Shown here piece by piece: positions 1-12,205 of a DNA stretch of 64,000 nucleotides. The stretch comes from Prorocentrum cordatum (Eukaryota > Sar > Dinophyceae > Prorocentrales > Prorocentraceae). Location of the stretch: NCBI GenBank assembly GCA_963575745.1, contig CAUYUJ010000148.1, positions 603,344 through 667,343 of the forward strand, given 5' to 3'. Made by a program: the position numbers and the translations under genes. Under the pieces are notes generated by a model. That model had not been told where the DNA came from. It did no database searches and saw nothing but the letters and a program-made list of their open reading frames with translations. Every line of letters starts with the position of its first letter. Positions within the stretch are counted from its first letter, which is position 1.

Positions 1-270
1 GGGCAGGCAGGGGCGGAGGGAACGGGAGACGGGGGAGGGGGGGCGGGAAAAGAGGAGCGCAGGCGCCCCGCTGCTTGATGTCGGCTCTTGCGAGCAAGAC
101 ACTCTCGCAGTTGGCCTGCGAAGAACCCTTGCGCGCCCCGTGCAGGGAGGGGGGGTTGGCGCTCGCGCACGAAATGACTGGAGGGAGGAGGGCGCTCCGG
201 GCACGTGTGCGGTCCACTCTGTGGAGCATGGAAAAGCATCAATGGAACTGCCGACTTCTGCGCCGCCGAC
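1..270. other. GC-rich flank, no gene seen
   Basis: Purine-rich start followed by unique-looking sequence. No frame has convincing protein composition and I recognise no RNA gene. It ends at the start of the AGT block. Confidence 0.6.
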
Positions 271-837
<567 letters not shown>

Positions 838-1520
838 AGTTGCACGCAACACTTGGGAGAACACGGTCGTGTGGACTGCGCGGCGGCTGGAAAGAAACCG
901 TCATCGTCATCATCCTCATAATCACCATCATCCCCATCATGGTCGTCATCGCTCTACACGCAAGGACACGTGCAGGCGGATAGTCATAGTCATCATCATC
1001 ATCAACGTCATCATCAACAACCTAAACATCTTCATCGTCATCGGTCTCTGCAAACTGACGTCCATACGGGCAGATTCTCAAAATTGTCCCCCCTGGGTGC
1101 TCCGAAACTGGGGTTTTGGAGGTACGATGGTCCTCCCCAGACATCTCGGCGAGGCTCTGTTGCACTTCCCCTTGCGTGCCAAAGGTCCGTGGTCGCCGTT
1201 CCACTTCGGATGTCCTCGGCGTGTGCGCTCTCGTTCCGGTTTATTTTTTGCACATGATTCTGATCGTTCTGACATACATGTAGCCGGTGAAACATCCTTG
1301 CTATATGTTAATTTCTTTCTTCATCTCTCAAATTGCGCAAAAGGCCGGACCGCACACGTGCCCGGTGCGGAGGAGGGACAAGCGAAACGCCGACTGCATC
1401 CGGGAGGACAACCCCACAGGAGCGCGGCGGCAGGGCCGTAACACTCAGATTGTGATGAGGATATTGGGTGACGAAGTTGGTCAGATCACATGCGTGCGAG
1501 TTCCTCCGCCTCGCTCTCAC
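838..1520. other. CAT-rich stretch then unique sequence, no gene
   Basis: Imperfect CAT/ATC triplets run from about 900 to 1045. From 1046 to 1520 the sequence is non-repetitive, but no frame looks coding and no homologous segment was noticed elsewhere in the window. Confidence 0.5.
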
Positions 1521-2420
1521 ATGCTGGAGGGAGGGGGAGGAGGAGGAGGAGGAAGAGGAGGAAGAGGAGGAGGAGGGAGGAGGAGGGGGAGGAGGAGGAG
1601 GGAGGACGAGGCGGAGGAGGAGGAGGAGGAGGAGGAGGGAGGAGTAGGAGAGGGAAGGCGCGATGTAATATGGCCTTTGGGCGCCTGAACCCTGTTCGTG
1701 GGCCCAGTTTCCTGGAGTCACCACCGAGTAGGGCACGGTGGCCCGACGTAGCATCTGGCCTGGGGCCATGTGGGCCCAGGCCGCACGGGATGGGCCCACG
1801 ACTCAAGAGAGCCTGGGCGCCGTGGCCAGGGCACTGCGGCTCTAGCGCGCAGATGCGCCTGCCAAGGCCGCGTGGACTAATCGTTATCATTGCCCTTCGA
1901 TCGTGAGGAGGAGGGGGAAGACAAGGAGGAGGACAGGGAGGACAAGGAGAAGGAGGACAAGGAGGGGGGAAGAGGAGGCCCCGCCTTCGCGACGCGCAGC
2001 TGTGAGAGCTCGCTCTTCATCTCGTCGAGGTCCTGCGGGCCGCGGAAAAGGCCAAATCGGTGCCGCGCGAGAAAAAACAACAACAACAACAACAAAAACA
2101 AACAAAAAAAAACAAACAAAACAAACAAAAAAACACGCGCACCGTGGGTCCGACGGACCAGACCTGCGAGGGCAGCGGCGGGCGGGCCGGGGCCCGAGGA
2201 GGAGTCACGACAAATCATGGGAGGGCTTCCCCTGGAATCGAAGTGGTGTGAACTGGAGTCGGATAGATGATAACCAGTGCTGGAGTGGAGTCGGAATCGA
2301 AAATGGCCCTGCCGAAGCTGGGCTTCGTTCCTGCCAGCGCTGAAGAGATACGACCTGGAGTCGGAGACTGGAGTCGAGTGCAGGGGAGGAGAAGGGAGGA
2401 GGGGGAGGAGGGCGAGGAGG
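1521..2420. repeat. GGA blocks and an AAC/CAA block
   Basis: Purine-strand GGA repeats lie at 1521-1655, 1905-1975 and 2388-2420, and an A-rich AAC/CAA tract at about 2076-2140. The sequence between them is GC-rich without a convincing gene. Confidence 0.85.
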
Positions 2421-2527
2421 GGCCCGACGCGGTGCAAAGAACAGACAGTGCGGTGACGTCGGCATCCCCAGTGGCCTCCCCGCACGGGTCCGTCTCCGCA
2501 CGGGCTGGGCACCCTGGAGCCGCCCCA

Positions 2528-2640
2528 AGTGCCTGAGACATCCTCGGGGAACGACCCAAGTCCCAAAACCGTGAGGTCACCTCGACTCCCCACTGACTCA
2601 CCGCACGGTGTGGTCACCGCACCGTTCCGAAATCCAAGAC
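2528..2640 (+). repeat. Dispersed repeat, copy 1 (partner at 27660-27755)
   Basis: The segment from 'gagacatcctcgg' through 'ccgactcacc'-like sequence recurs at 27660-27755 in the same orientation with scattered substitutions. Both copies contain small inverted motifs around 'caccg..cggtg'. No coding capacity is evident. Confidence 0.6.
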
Positions 2641-2819
2641 GGAGAAAGAGAGGCAAGAGGGAGAGGCGGGGGAGGAACCTGTGGAACCCTCCGATGTCCC
2701 AGATTAGTATTTACGAGCTTTCAGCCGTGTCTTCATCCTTATCCTTTTCCTCTCTCGTTTCCTGCCTTTGCCTTTTCTCCCACATGCACATTATACGCAT
2801 CTCCTTCTTTAAGCATACA

Positions 2820-4850
2820 AGCGAATCTCATTGGAAAGCAATATCAAAAACAAACATGTCCTCGCAGCAAGGGTCCGCTGGGAATCATTACCAAAGGATT
2901 CGACTGGAAAACCTGATGATAGGAACCGTTTGGAAAGCAGTGCCGGAGGTCTCTATTGGACAGCACCACACAAGGAATCCTTGTTTGGAAAGCGCCACAC
3001 AGAGATCGTATGGAGAGCCTCACAATTGAAATCATTTAGAACGCGCCGCAACGGGATTATGTTGCTCAGCCTCGCACTCGGAACTGTGCAAAGTGCTACA
3101 CAAGGACTCCAATGGATGACCTCACAACAGGGATCAGTTTGAAACCGCTACAGACACATTCTGTTGGGCACACTCATATGTGGAATGTGTTGGAAATCGC
3201 TCCAGAAGGACGTTGTGGGGAAATCTGTACAACTGAAATCCTGTGGAAAAGAATACAAAACAAATAATGTATCGGAAGGCTTCACGACAGAGATCCATTG
3301 GACAGCTCACAACAAGGTTAGACTGGCGCGCCCGCATCAAGAATCCTTCGGAAATCACCACACATGGTGTCTATGGCCTCGCAACAGGGATCCACTCGGA
3401 ATCATTACATAACAATGAACACTGTTAGAAAAGCATTGCAGAAGGCTGCTATTGGAACGCATCGCAAGAGGAAACCTCTGGACAGCACAAACATATTCGA
3501 TTGGAAAGCCTCGGATTTGGAACACTGTGCGAAGTGCGACACAATGATTCCATTATGTGGCCTCACTGCAGGAATCCTCTGAAAAGCGCTGTCTAATAAC
3601 ACGCATCCTGTTAGAAACAACCATGGTTGGAATATGGTTGAAAAGCACCTCAGGAGGATCATGTGGGAACACATAACTGGTTTTATCGGACGGTTTTGCG
3701 ATACAAGTCCTTTGGGGAGCGCAAGACAAAGGATTCGATCGGAACGCTTCATAAGAGAAATTTGTTGGAAAACATGACAGCCTCACAAGAAGAATCCCCC
3801 CCCAAAAAAAAACACGAAGGACTCTTACTGGGCAGCATCACACGAAGAATCCACTGGAAGACGCTACGACGGCCTCCCTCTGGAAAGTACCACAAAGGGA
3901 GGAAAGCACCACACAGAGATTCGATTGAATTGGAAAGCGCCGCTAAAGGGTTCCTATTGGGAAGCCGCACAAAAAGGAACCCATCGGAAAGCACCGCAGA
4001 AGGATTCCATTGCAAAACTCACACCAAAAAACCATGAAACACACAACTGAGGGTCCCTATTGGAAACCCACACAAAACGGAATCTATCGGAAAGTACCAC
4101 GCAGGGATTCAATCGGGATGCCTCACAACAGGAGTCATTTGGATAGCGCCGCACAGGGAGCCGATTGGAAAGCCTCACGACAGGACCCTGTTGTGGAAAA
4201 CACCAAACTAAAATTAGACTGGAAAGCCTCGCAACAAGGATACTTTGGAAAGCGTAACAAAAGGTTTTGACGGGAAACCCTCACAATGGAAACCCTTTGG
4301 GATGCGCCGCATGTGGACTCTATTGGAAAGCATCACGTCAGGGAATCCTTCGGAAAGCACCACAAAGATATTCTGTTCGGATGCATCACAAAAAAAAAGA
4401 ATCCCTCGGGAAACACAGAAGGGATTATGTTGGAAAGCCGTTACATCGGAATACATGGGCAAACATCACGCAGAGATTATGTTGGAAAACAACACAACGG
4501 GAATCATTTGGAAAACACCACAGCGGCATTCAATGGGAAACCGTCGCAATGGGAATCCTTTGGAAAACACCACAAAAAGATTCGATCGGACAACACCAAT
4601 GAGGGCGCTTATTGGAAAACCGCACACAAGAGAATCCATCGAAAAGCATCACATAAGGATTCAATTGGAAAGCCTCACGACAAGAACCCTTTCGATAGCG
4701 CCGCGAAGGGATTCTATTGGAAAGCCTCACGACAGGACTCCTCTGGAAAGCACCAGACAAAAATTACACTGGAAAGCCTCGCAACAAAGATCCTTTAGAA
4801 AACACCACAGATGGATCCCACTGGACATCTTCAACCGTGGGGATTTATTG
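2820..4850 (+). repeat. Degenerate 33-34 bp tandem array, block 1
   Basis: About 2 kb of diverged units built on 'ttggaaagc..cac' followed by 'aaggattc'-like sequence, with a period of 33-34 bases (11 codons). Near-codon periodicity makes long frames with an 11-residue rhythm (for example 4245-4853), but the composition follows the repeat and all frames are similarly open, so I do not call a gene. The family resumes at 6410-6700. Confidence 0.85.
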
Positions 4851-5470
4851 TGAGGACAAAATGTGATACCCCCCACTCCAGTCCGGGCCTTCCCTGGCAC
4901 CCCCAGGTGGTTGACGACACTCTGATACCAGGGGCGATGGAGGAAGGGGGGAGGAAAGGAGGGAAGAGGGGATGAGGGAAGGAGGAATGGAGGGGATGAG
5001 GGAAGGAAGAGGGAGGAGGAAGGAGGGAGCGGCAACAGCGAGAAGGGAAGGAATGGGAATGAGGAGAGAGAGGAGGGAAAGAGGAGAGATGCAGGAGGGG
5101 GCGGAAGAGGACACAGGGAAGGAGGGGAGGAGGAGAAGATGAGGGATGGAGGGAATGAGGAGGAGCGAGGGAAGGGGGGAGCGAGGAGGGAGGGTGGGTG
5201 GGGGAGGAGAGGAAGCGAAGGAAATATCGCGAGGTAGTGGGGTGCGAGAGGAGGAGCCGGGGAAGGAGTGAGGGGAGGAGGAATGAGAAAGGGGCGAGGG
5301 GGAGAGGAGGGGAGAGAGGGGCGAGGGGACGGGCTAGGAAGAAATGAGCGTGAGGAGGAGGTAAATGAGGGACGGGACGGGAGGAGCGAGGAGTGTGGAG
5401 CGAGGATGGAAGGGGCAAGCGAATGGAGGAAGGAGGGCGGGGAGGAGGTGAGCGGGTAGGGTGACGAGGG
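4851..5470. repeat. Imperfect purine-rich (GGA/GAG) tract
   Basis: From about 4935 the top strand is nearly all purine with GGAGG and GAGGA words, giving Pro/Ser-rich frames on the other strand. There is no coding signal. Confidence 0.85.
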
Positions 5471-6409
5471 ATAGGAAGAGGAGTAGCGACAAGTGATGCT
5501 GGGGGAGGGACCCCCACCCCCAGTCCCCGCAGCGCCCCCGAAGGAGCGCCACAAGCGCACCTAAATGCGCTATTTCGGTGACTATCTTGGGGGGAGGCCC
5601 GCCGCACTCGAGTCATCCCCCCCAAACGCTCGGAATTCGTACCCCCCACCCCGGTCCCAGCAGCACCCTCCAGGGCCTCCGAAAGAGCTCCCGTGGGGGG
5701 TCCCGAGGAGCGCCGCGGGGAGGGGCGCCGCGCTCGAGACATCCCCCAAAACCCTGATCCCGGCAGCACCCCCCACCCCAGTCCCGGCAGCACCCCCCAA
5801 CCCCCACCCCATTCCTGGCAGCATTCCCCACCCCAATCCCCCAGGGGCCTCTTGGAGGCCTCCTGGGAGCCTCTTGGAGGCCCCCAGGAGGCCTTGGGAG
5901 CCTCGAAGGCCTCGGAAGCCCTCCGAAGCCCTGGCAGGCCCTGGGAGGCCCTCGGAACCCCAGGACCCAGGACCTCCCAAGGACCCCCAAGGCGTTCCAG
6001 GGAAACGACCAACGAGTGACCAGCAGTTCCCCACCGTCAACATCCGAACCTCGGATCCCTACATTACCTCACCTCCTTACCCCAACCTCGGATCACTCCA
6101 CTTACCTCGCCCTCCTCAAGACTTCCATATCCCCCACCAGGATGAGATGAAAGGATGAGGAGCGGGAGGACGAGGATGAGGAGGAGAGATGAGAGGGAAG
6201 GGCGAGGAAGAGGGAGAGGGGAGAAGAAATGAAAGGATGAGTGTGGAGCTGGGCAACGCGGGCGCAAGCCAATGTAATGCAACGCAACGCCATGCAATAC
6301 AATCCAATTCAATGAACGCAATGAGCACACATTCTTTTTGGGGCCCTGGGTTTTTTTTTGAACCCAGCGCCGTTACCGGGGAGGGGGGTATGTTATCCTG
6401 TAGTGATTT
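5471..6409. repeat. C-rich degenerate repeats, no gene
   Basis: Short units such as 'ccccaccccagtcccggcag' (5640-5830) are followed by 'ggcctcttggaggcctcctg'-like repeats (5838-5960), purine-rich sequence at about 6140-6240 and unique sequence to 6409. No convincing coding frame. Confidence 0.6.
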
Positions 6410-6700
6410 TGGAACGCGCCGTAGAGGGGTTCGATGGGAAAGTTCCACAACAGGAATCCTTTGGAAAGCACCACAAGGAGATTCTAATGGGAAGCATCAC
6501 AAAAGGAATCCTGTGGAAAACAACACAAAAGGTTTCCATTGGAAAACCTTTCAATCGGAATCCATTGGGAAGCGCCACAAGAAGATTCCATTGGAAAGCC
6601 TCACAACAGGAATCCGCTTGAAAACAATACGACGGCATTCGATTGGACACCGTCACAGTGGGAGTAGTTTGGAAAGCCCCTCCCCAAAAAAATATCCTGG
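6410..6700 (+). repeat. Degenerate 33-34 bp tandem array, block 2
   Basis: The 'ttggaaagc' units of 2820-4850 resume here in the same orientation after a 1.5 kb interval of purine- and C-rich sequence, as if one array had been split. Confidence 0.8.
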
Positions 6701-6775
6701 CGAAGGACCCAACCCATATGCAGTTGTGAGTACCGTCGTTGCGGGCAAGTTGCGGGTATTGACTTGTGGGGATCT

Positions 6776-8108
6776 CCTCATGGGGCCATGAAGCATGCGA
6801 AGGGTGTGGGGCGGGGCCGCCATATGGGCGCTGCCACTGCTGCTTTAGGCGGAGCACTACGGTGCCGCGAAAACGTGTGAAGGGTGCGCCGCAGTAGGGC
6901 GGGCCCGCCACTGGGGCCTTCGGAGAGGCTCCCTATGGGGCCACGAAGCGCTGTGCTGGGTAGAGGGGTGACGAACGCGAACACCGGCACTTGGGCCGTC
7001 GGTGGAGCTCCCTGCGGGGCCACGGAACGCTGCACTGGGTGGGGGAACCGCATGCAAATGCATCCGCTGGGGCCTTCGGTGGAGCTCCCTATGGGGCAAC
7101 GAAACGTTGTACTGGGTGGGCGTGACGCATGCGGGCGGTACCACTGGAGCCTTCGGAGGAGCTCCCTATGGGGCCACGAAGCGGTGTACTGGGTGGGTGT
7201 GACGCATGCGGGTGGTGTCACTGGGGCCTTCGACGGAACTCCCTATGGGGCAACAAAACGCTGTACTGGGTGGGGTGAGACGAATACGGGCGCTGCCACT
7301 GCGGCCTTCGGTGGAGCTCCCTATGGGGCCACAAAACGCTGTGCAGTCTGGGGGGTGACGCATGCGGGCGGTGCCGCTGGGGCATTCGGTGGAGCTCCCA
7401 CGAAACGCTGTACAGTCTGGGGGGTGACGCATGCGGGCGCTGCCACTGGGGACTTCGGTAGGGCTCCCTATGGGGCCACGAAGCGCTGTACTGGGTTGGG
7501 GTGACGCATGCGGGCGGCGGTAGCACTTGGGCCTTCGGTGGAGCTCCATGTGGGGCCACGAAACGCTGCACTGGGTGGGGGTGACGCATGCGGGCGGTGC
7601 CACTGGGGCATTCGGTGAAGCTCCCTATGGGGCCACACTACGCTGCGCTGGGTGGGGTTGACGCATGCAGGCGGTACCACTGGAGCTCCCTACGGGGCAA
7701 CGAAAGGCTGTACTGGATGGGGGTGACGCATGCGGGCGGCGCCGCTGGGGCCTTCGATGGAGTTCCATATGGGGCCACGAATCGCTGTACTGTGTGGGGG
7801 TGACGCATGCGGGCGGTGCCACTGCGGCCTTCGGTGGAGCTCCCTATGGGGCCAAGAAGCGCTGTACTGTCTGGGGGGTGACGCATGGGGGCGGCGCCAC
7901 TGGGACCTTCAGCGGAGCTCCGTATGGGGACACGACGCGCTCCTCTGGGTGGGGTAACGCATGCGGGCGCTGCCACTGGGGACTTCGGTAGGGCTCCCTA
8001 TGGGGCCACGAAGCGCTGTACTGGGTTGGGGTGACGCATGCGGGCGGCGGTAGCACTTGGGCCTTCGGTGGAGCTCCTTATAGGACCACGAAACGTGCGA
8101 GGGGTGTG
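6776..8108 (+). repeat. ~78 bp satellite array
   Basis: About 17 units of roughly 78 bases, recognisable by 'gagctccctatggggcc', 'acgctgtactgggtgg' and 'gacgcatgcgggcgg'. Because 78 is 26 codons, some frames stay open for 200 codons. A block of over 100 bases at 7441-7547 recurs identically at 7971-8077, showing a recent internal duplication about 530 bases apart. Confidence 0.92.
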
Positions 8109-9169
8109 CCAAAGTGAGGGGGGTGACGGGAGGAGGGAAGAAGACGAGAAGGAGAAAGGAAAGAGAGGAACGCGGGGATCGTCCGCGTAGTTGAGAGGAG
8201 GAGGAAGACGAGGAGGAGGGAGGAGTAGGCTTTTTCGGTTGGAAGTGTCATTTGACCCCCCTGGCGCAATTTCCAGATCCCCCGGGGCGCGAGCGGTCGT
8301 GGTTGAGGGTCCCAGAGGCCTTGCCATGCGGCGCCCCGACGGGAGGCGGCACCGAGGCACTAGACGGGGCCCTGCCTCTGCCTGCGGGACCCGGAAGAGT
8401 CCTGACAGATCCGAGGGAGCACGGACGGACTTTTTTCGGAGCCCTGAGGACTCCAGAGGAATCCTGCACGAGCCCGAGGGAGCCGGACGGATCCTGCATC
8501 TGCGCGACCCCCGCCCGCGCGCGCGCGAGCGCGTGCCCCGCCGCGCAGCGAGGCGCCACGCGTGTCGCGGAGCGAGACCCCCGCGCAAACATCGCGTTTC
8601 GATACCCCGCGCCCTCGCTCTCGCGCTCCTCCCTCGGCCGCCCTCCCTGCCTCCTGCCATTCTCCTGCACGTTGCCACAAGACGCTTCAACGGTATCCCG
8701 TTGTGATTGCTCCCCCGCCAGCGCAGTTGCTCTGCCTCGCCGCCGACGCAACAAACAAAGAAATCCGATACCCCGCAGACGCGACACGCGGGCGATGCCC
8801 CCGCGCGAGGGCCCCCCCCCCGCGCGCGCGAGTGCCTGCCCAGTCACACGCAGCGAGGGGCCACCCCCCGTCTCGGAGCGAGATGCTTCCACGCGAAAAG
8901 CGCGCTCCGAACCCCCACCGATGCGGCGCAACTGCGCCAGCAGCGCACAAATATTCTCTCGCGCGGGAGCGGGTGCCCCGTCGCGCAGAGAGGCGCGCCC
9001 CCAAGCGATGCCTCTAAGAGGGCCTCAAGAGCCCGATGCGACCGAAGAGGAGCAATAGTGTCACTCGGATAGCCCAGGAAGGCCCCTAGACACCCGCAAG
9101 AGAGCGAGGAGTATTCGAATGATGTAAGGGCGTTCAAGTTTAATGTGCCTGCCCTGCTATTTGCTCCTA
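8109..9169. other. GC-rich sequence, no gene recognised
   Basis: Contains GA-rich sequence to about 8230 and three loose repeats of a 'gagcgcgtgccccgccgcgcag'-like motif near 8525, 8825 and 8965. Overlapping frames on both strands are Arg/Pro/Ala-rich, as expected from base composition. Confidence 0.45.
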
Positions 9170-9740
9170 AGATGTCCCAACATTGCTCAGACAAAGCATC
9201 CAGGTACCCGGAGATGACCCCAGACGACCCTAAGGTGGCCCAAAAGGGCCCAAACTGCCGCCCACGATCGCCCCACAATGTGCATCCAAGGGCCCCAAAA
9301 TGGGCCGCAAAGGCCCCAAGATGGCCCCAGACTAGCCCCGTGTGGGCAAACGGCCCACGAAAAGCCCAGATATGATAGCCAGCAAGAAGGCCCCAAGGCT
9401 GCCGCAGCATAGCCACCACAGATGGCTCCCCGACACGGCCTGGCGGGACGGCGGCAGAGGACGCAGCCCTGCAGATACAGAACGACGTCCCCGAAGAGTG
9501 CCCCAAGACGTGCCAAGACGGCCCCAAGACGGCCCAAGACGCGCCGAAGACGACCCATGACGTCCCCAAAAGGGCCCCAGAGCCAGAACTCGGAATTACA
9601 TATCCAATATTCTGCCTAAACGAGACCTCCCAGACCGCCAGCAGGCCTCAAAGAAGCCCCCAAGAGGCCCAACAGAGGCCCCAAGAGGACCCCAAACGGC
9701 GCCCAAGAGCCCTCAAAGAAGCTTCAAAACTGCCTCCAAG
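9170..9740. repeat. GGCCCCAAGA-type degenerate tandem repeat, locus 1
   Basis: Short units of about 12-15 bases around 'gcccaaga' and 'ggccccaaga' with many substitutions. The same type occurs at 21060-21370 and 42485-43075. The reverse strand gives Trp/Gly/Leu-rich frames that are repeat artefacts. Confidence 0.7.
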
Positions 9741-10331
9741 AGACTACCCACCAGATGCGTCAAACTCCCAGGGAGCGGCCGGTGATGCGCCGCCGGCGTT
9801 CTCGATACAGAAAGAGGACGGGGTTCCATTTGCCTGCAGGGGTGAAGATGTAGACTTTCTCCTCCTCCCTCGTGCTCCCTCCTCCTCCTTCCTCCTCCCT
9901 GGTGTATACCATGCTCTTGCCTGTTCTCGCAGAGAGTGTGGGCGGAAGGTATTGCGATGGCATCTGCCATCACCTACACACTCATCGTGCGAAACAGCGC
10001 CATCACGATGATCTCAGCGACGGGAGGGGAATGAGAATGGAAGGGCGCGGAGGCCAGCAGTCGAAATCCCAACAGCCCACAGGGCGAGGGGACTGCTCTC
10101 ACGGAGCCTCCTCCTCAGATAGGTCGTCTCCCCTGGAGGTGGCACGCGCGACCCACCGTGCAAGACCGCTGGGCTCGAGCCCCTGCCCCCCGGCAGCGGG
10201 CAGGTTCTGCCGCTGTGCTCCTGCTGAGCACGGCTTCGGCAAGCTGGCACGGGTCCTGAGGGGAGGGGACTGCCAAAGAGCTGACCGTCCGTCCCCCACA
10301 CTGGCTGGACTAACAAGGCACCAACCAATGT
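9741..10331. other. Unique sequence, no gene recognised
   Basis: GC-rich, with a TCC tract at about 9860-9900. A 388-codon plus-strand frame crosses this stretch and continues through the foldback and GGA repeats, but it shows no domain and its end is a Glu/Arg repeat, so I do not call it. Confidence 0.4.
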
Positions 10332-10626
10332 CTGCCTTCAGCAAGACTGTGTGCCATCAGAAGTTGCTATCTTCGGGGACGCGCAAACATGGATCAGCGA
10401 TCCATGGATTTGGCGCGATGTCGCCAAGTCCATGGATCGGGGGAGGTGCCCTCCCGGGAAGGCGGCCAGTGCCGCCTCGCTCGGCGGCGGAAATCCGCGA
10501 TTTGCCATGGAAACGGGACCCGTCGCTAATCCACGCCCCCTTGATCCATGTTTGCGATCGCCTGACTAACGAGGGAGCAGTCCACGAGAAGGCAAACTTG
10601 AAGGCACGAATGCCTGCCTTCAGCAA
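10332..10626. repeat. Foldback element with nested inverted repeats
   Basis: Outer 15-bp arms at 10382-10396 and 10542-10556 are perfect reverse complements (CGCAAACATGGATCA). Inside, TCCATGGA plus TTTGGCG at 10401-10415 pairs with 10422-10436. The element is bracketed by a 13-bp direct repeat CTGCCTTCAGCAA at 10332-10344 and 10614-10626. No coding capacity; it looks like a small non-autonomous element. Confidence 0.6.
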
Positions 10627-10644
10627 AAATGTGCTGGGGAAACG

Positions 10645-10730
10645 AAGAGGAACCGATACCGCTACTCCCCGGACGTCTCCCGGGGTGCGTTCTGACCAAG
10701 ATTTCGAGGCGAATCTAACGGTGGCGACGA
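10645..10730 (+). repeat. Dispersed repeat related to 49619-49728
   Basis: 'ataccgctactccccgg' through 'gatttcgaggcgaat' resembles the foldback element at 49619-49728 and, more weakly, sequence at 28070-28130. The right terminal arm present at 49712-49728 is not seen here. Confidence 0.5.
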
Positions 10731-10959
10731 GGGCCTCCGAGGAGGCCCAAAAAGGGGACAACGAGGAAAGGGTAGAGGCATGGACACCTGTTCCTCCTCT
10801 GAGTTGCTGCCTTCTGCTGCCTCAGCCCAGCGCCCGCCCTTGCAGCTCTGCACGGCTTGGAAGCCAATGGTGCACTCCCCCCCCTCGGGCGAGAGCCCCG
10901 CACGGCGTGCAGCAAAGCAACATAGGGGGGCAGAGAGAACCAGGACTGGCGCTTGGAGT

Positions 10960-11540
10960 GAGGAGGAGGAGGAGGAGGAGGAAGAGCAGGAGGGGGAGGA
11001 GGAGGATGAGGAGGAAGAGCAGGAGGAGGAGGAATTGAGGAGGAACTGAGGAGGACTGCAGCAGGGCGAGGGCGATGAAGCGGAGGAGGGGGGGAGCGGG
11101 GGGAGGGAGGGGAGAGGGAGGAGCAGGGGAAGGGAGAGAGGGGGAGAGGCTTCGCTTCGAGGAAGGACGAAAAAAAGGGGCAGGAAGAGGTACGCTGCTC
11201 TGGGCACGCTGATGCTGTCCCGCCGCTCGCTTCCGAATAACTGCACGAAACATAGCGTTGGCAACGCCAGCGCCCGCGACGCTACCGGCAGGCCAGGACG
11301 CTGAAAAAAGGACCACTCCGGGCTCGGGAGGAGGAGGAGGAGGAGGAGGAGGAGGAGGAGGAGGAGCTGGAGGAGGAGACGGAAGAGGCGCAGCAGGAGA
11401 AGGAGGAGGAGGAGGAGGACGAGGAGGAGGAGGGGGAGGAGGACGAGGAGGAGGAGGAGGAGGAGGAGGAAGAGGAGGAGGAGGAGGGGGGAAGGAGGAG
11501 GAGGAGGAGGAAGAGGGGGAGGAGCGAGCGAGCGAGCGAC
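10960..11540 (+). repeat. GGA/GAG trinucleotide blocks
   Basis: GGA blocks at 10965-11045, 11085-11180 and 11320-11530, with short GC-rich unique sequence between. Long frames are Glu/Gly or Leu/Ser/Pro runs. Confidence 0.92.
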
Positions 11541-12205
11541 CTCGGCAGCAGTTCGACTTCGGGCACGGGGCACGAGCCTAACAAATTTGGGCGCCTGTCA
11601 GCGTCCTGAATTGCTGCTGGTTCTGTCATTAGGCGAGGCGGAGGGACACCTGAGGGAGCCCGCGAGGGCCTATAGAGCCTTGGGCCCCTCGTCGGCCCTA
11701 GGCCGTCTCCATCCTCCTAATTAGAGCAAAACGAGAGGGCGAAACTCTGGGCTCAACCCTCCCTACCTGCAACTACATACGTAGTTACATGCTTAGTGGA
11801 CGCTCAGGGCACACTCTGTATATAGGTATGCCCATCGCGTGCTCACTGCGCCGTGCTACACGACATGCATGCATGTGTGAAACATTGAACGTGGTGCTGC
11901 TATTCTATAGTGCCAGTGCCACCGCGCTCACGAGTCTCGGAGAGCAAGAACCCTTGCCGTAAATGTCGCGGCTGCCGCTTCGCCATGGCAGTGAAAGTAG
12001 AGCTCGGTCTTGATGGACATAACTCGATGCGACTCACATCCCGTGTACCACTCCCAATATGAGGCCGTGGTTGTGGGACATCTGACACATGAAGGCAATG
12101 AAAAGGAATGCTATGCTGTAGACTGTACCCAGCGCATGGCTGATGAGAGAGATGTAGTGGTGGTCATGCACTGATAGAAACTGCTGAAGCCGATGGGACT
12201 GCGTG
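11541..12205. other. Intergenic sequence, nothing recognised
   Basis: Mixed-composition sequence between the GGA blocks and the 3' end of the minus-strand EEP gene remnant. No repeat, RNA gene or coding frame was recognised. Confidence 0.5.

Noticed and set aside
4245-4853. 200-codon frame with an 11-residue rhythm
   Set aside because: The rhythm follows from the 33-34 bp array; neighbouring frames are equally open and units are too diverged to suggest selection.
6776-8108. 78-bp array as a CRISPR
   Set aside because: Contiguous diverged units, no constant repeat with variable spacers, and a eukaryotic context.
9872-11038. 388-codon plus-strand frame
   Set aside because: It runs through a foldback element into GGA repeats and has no recognisable feature.
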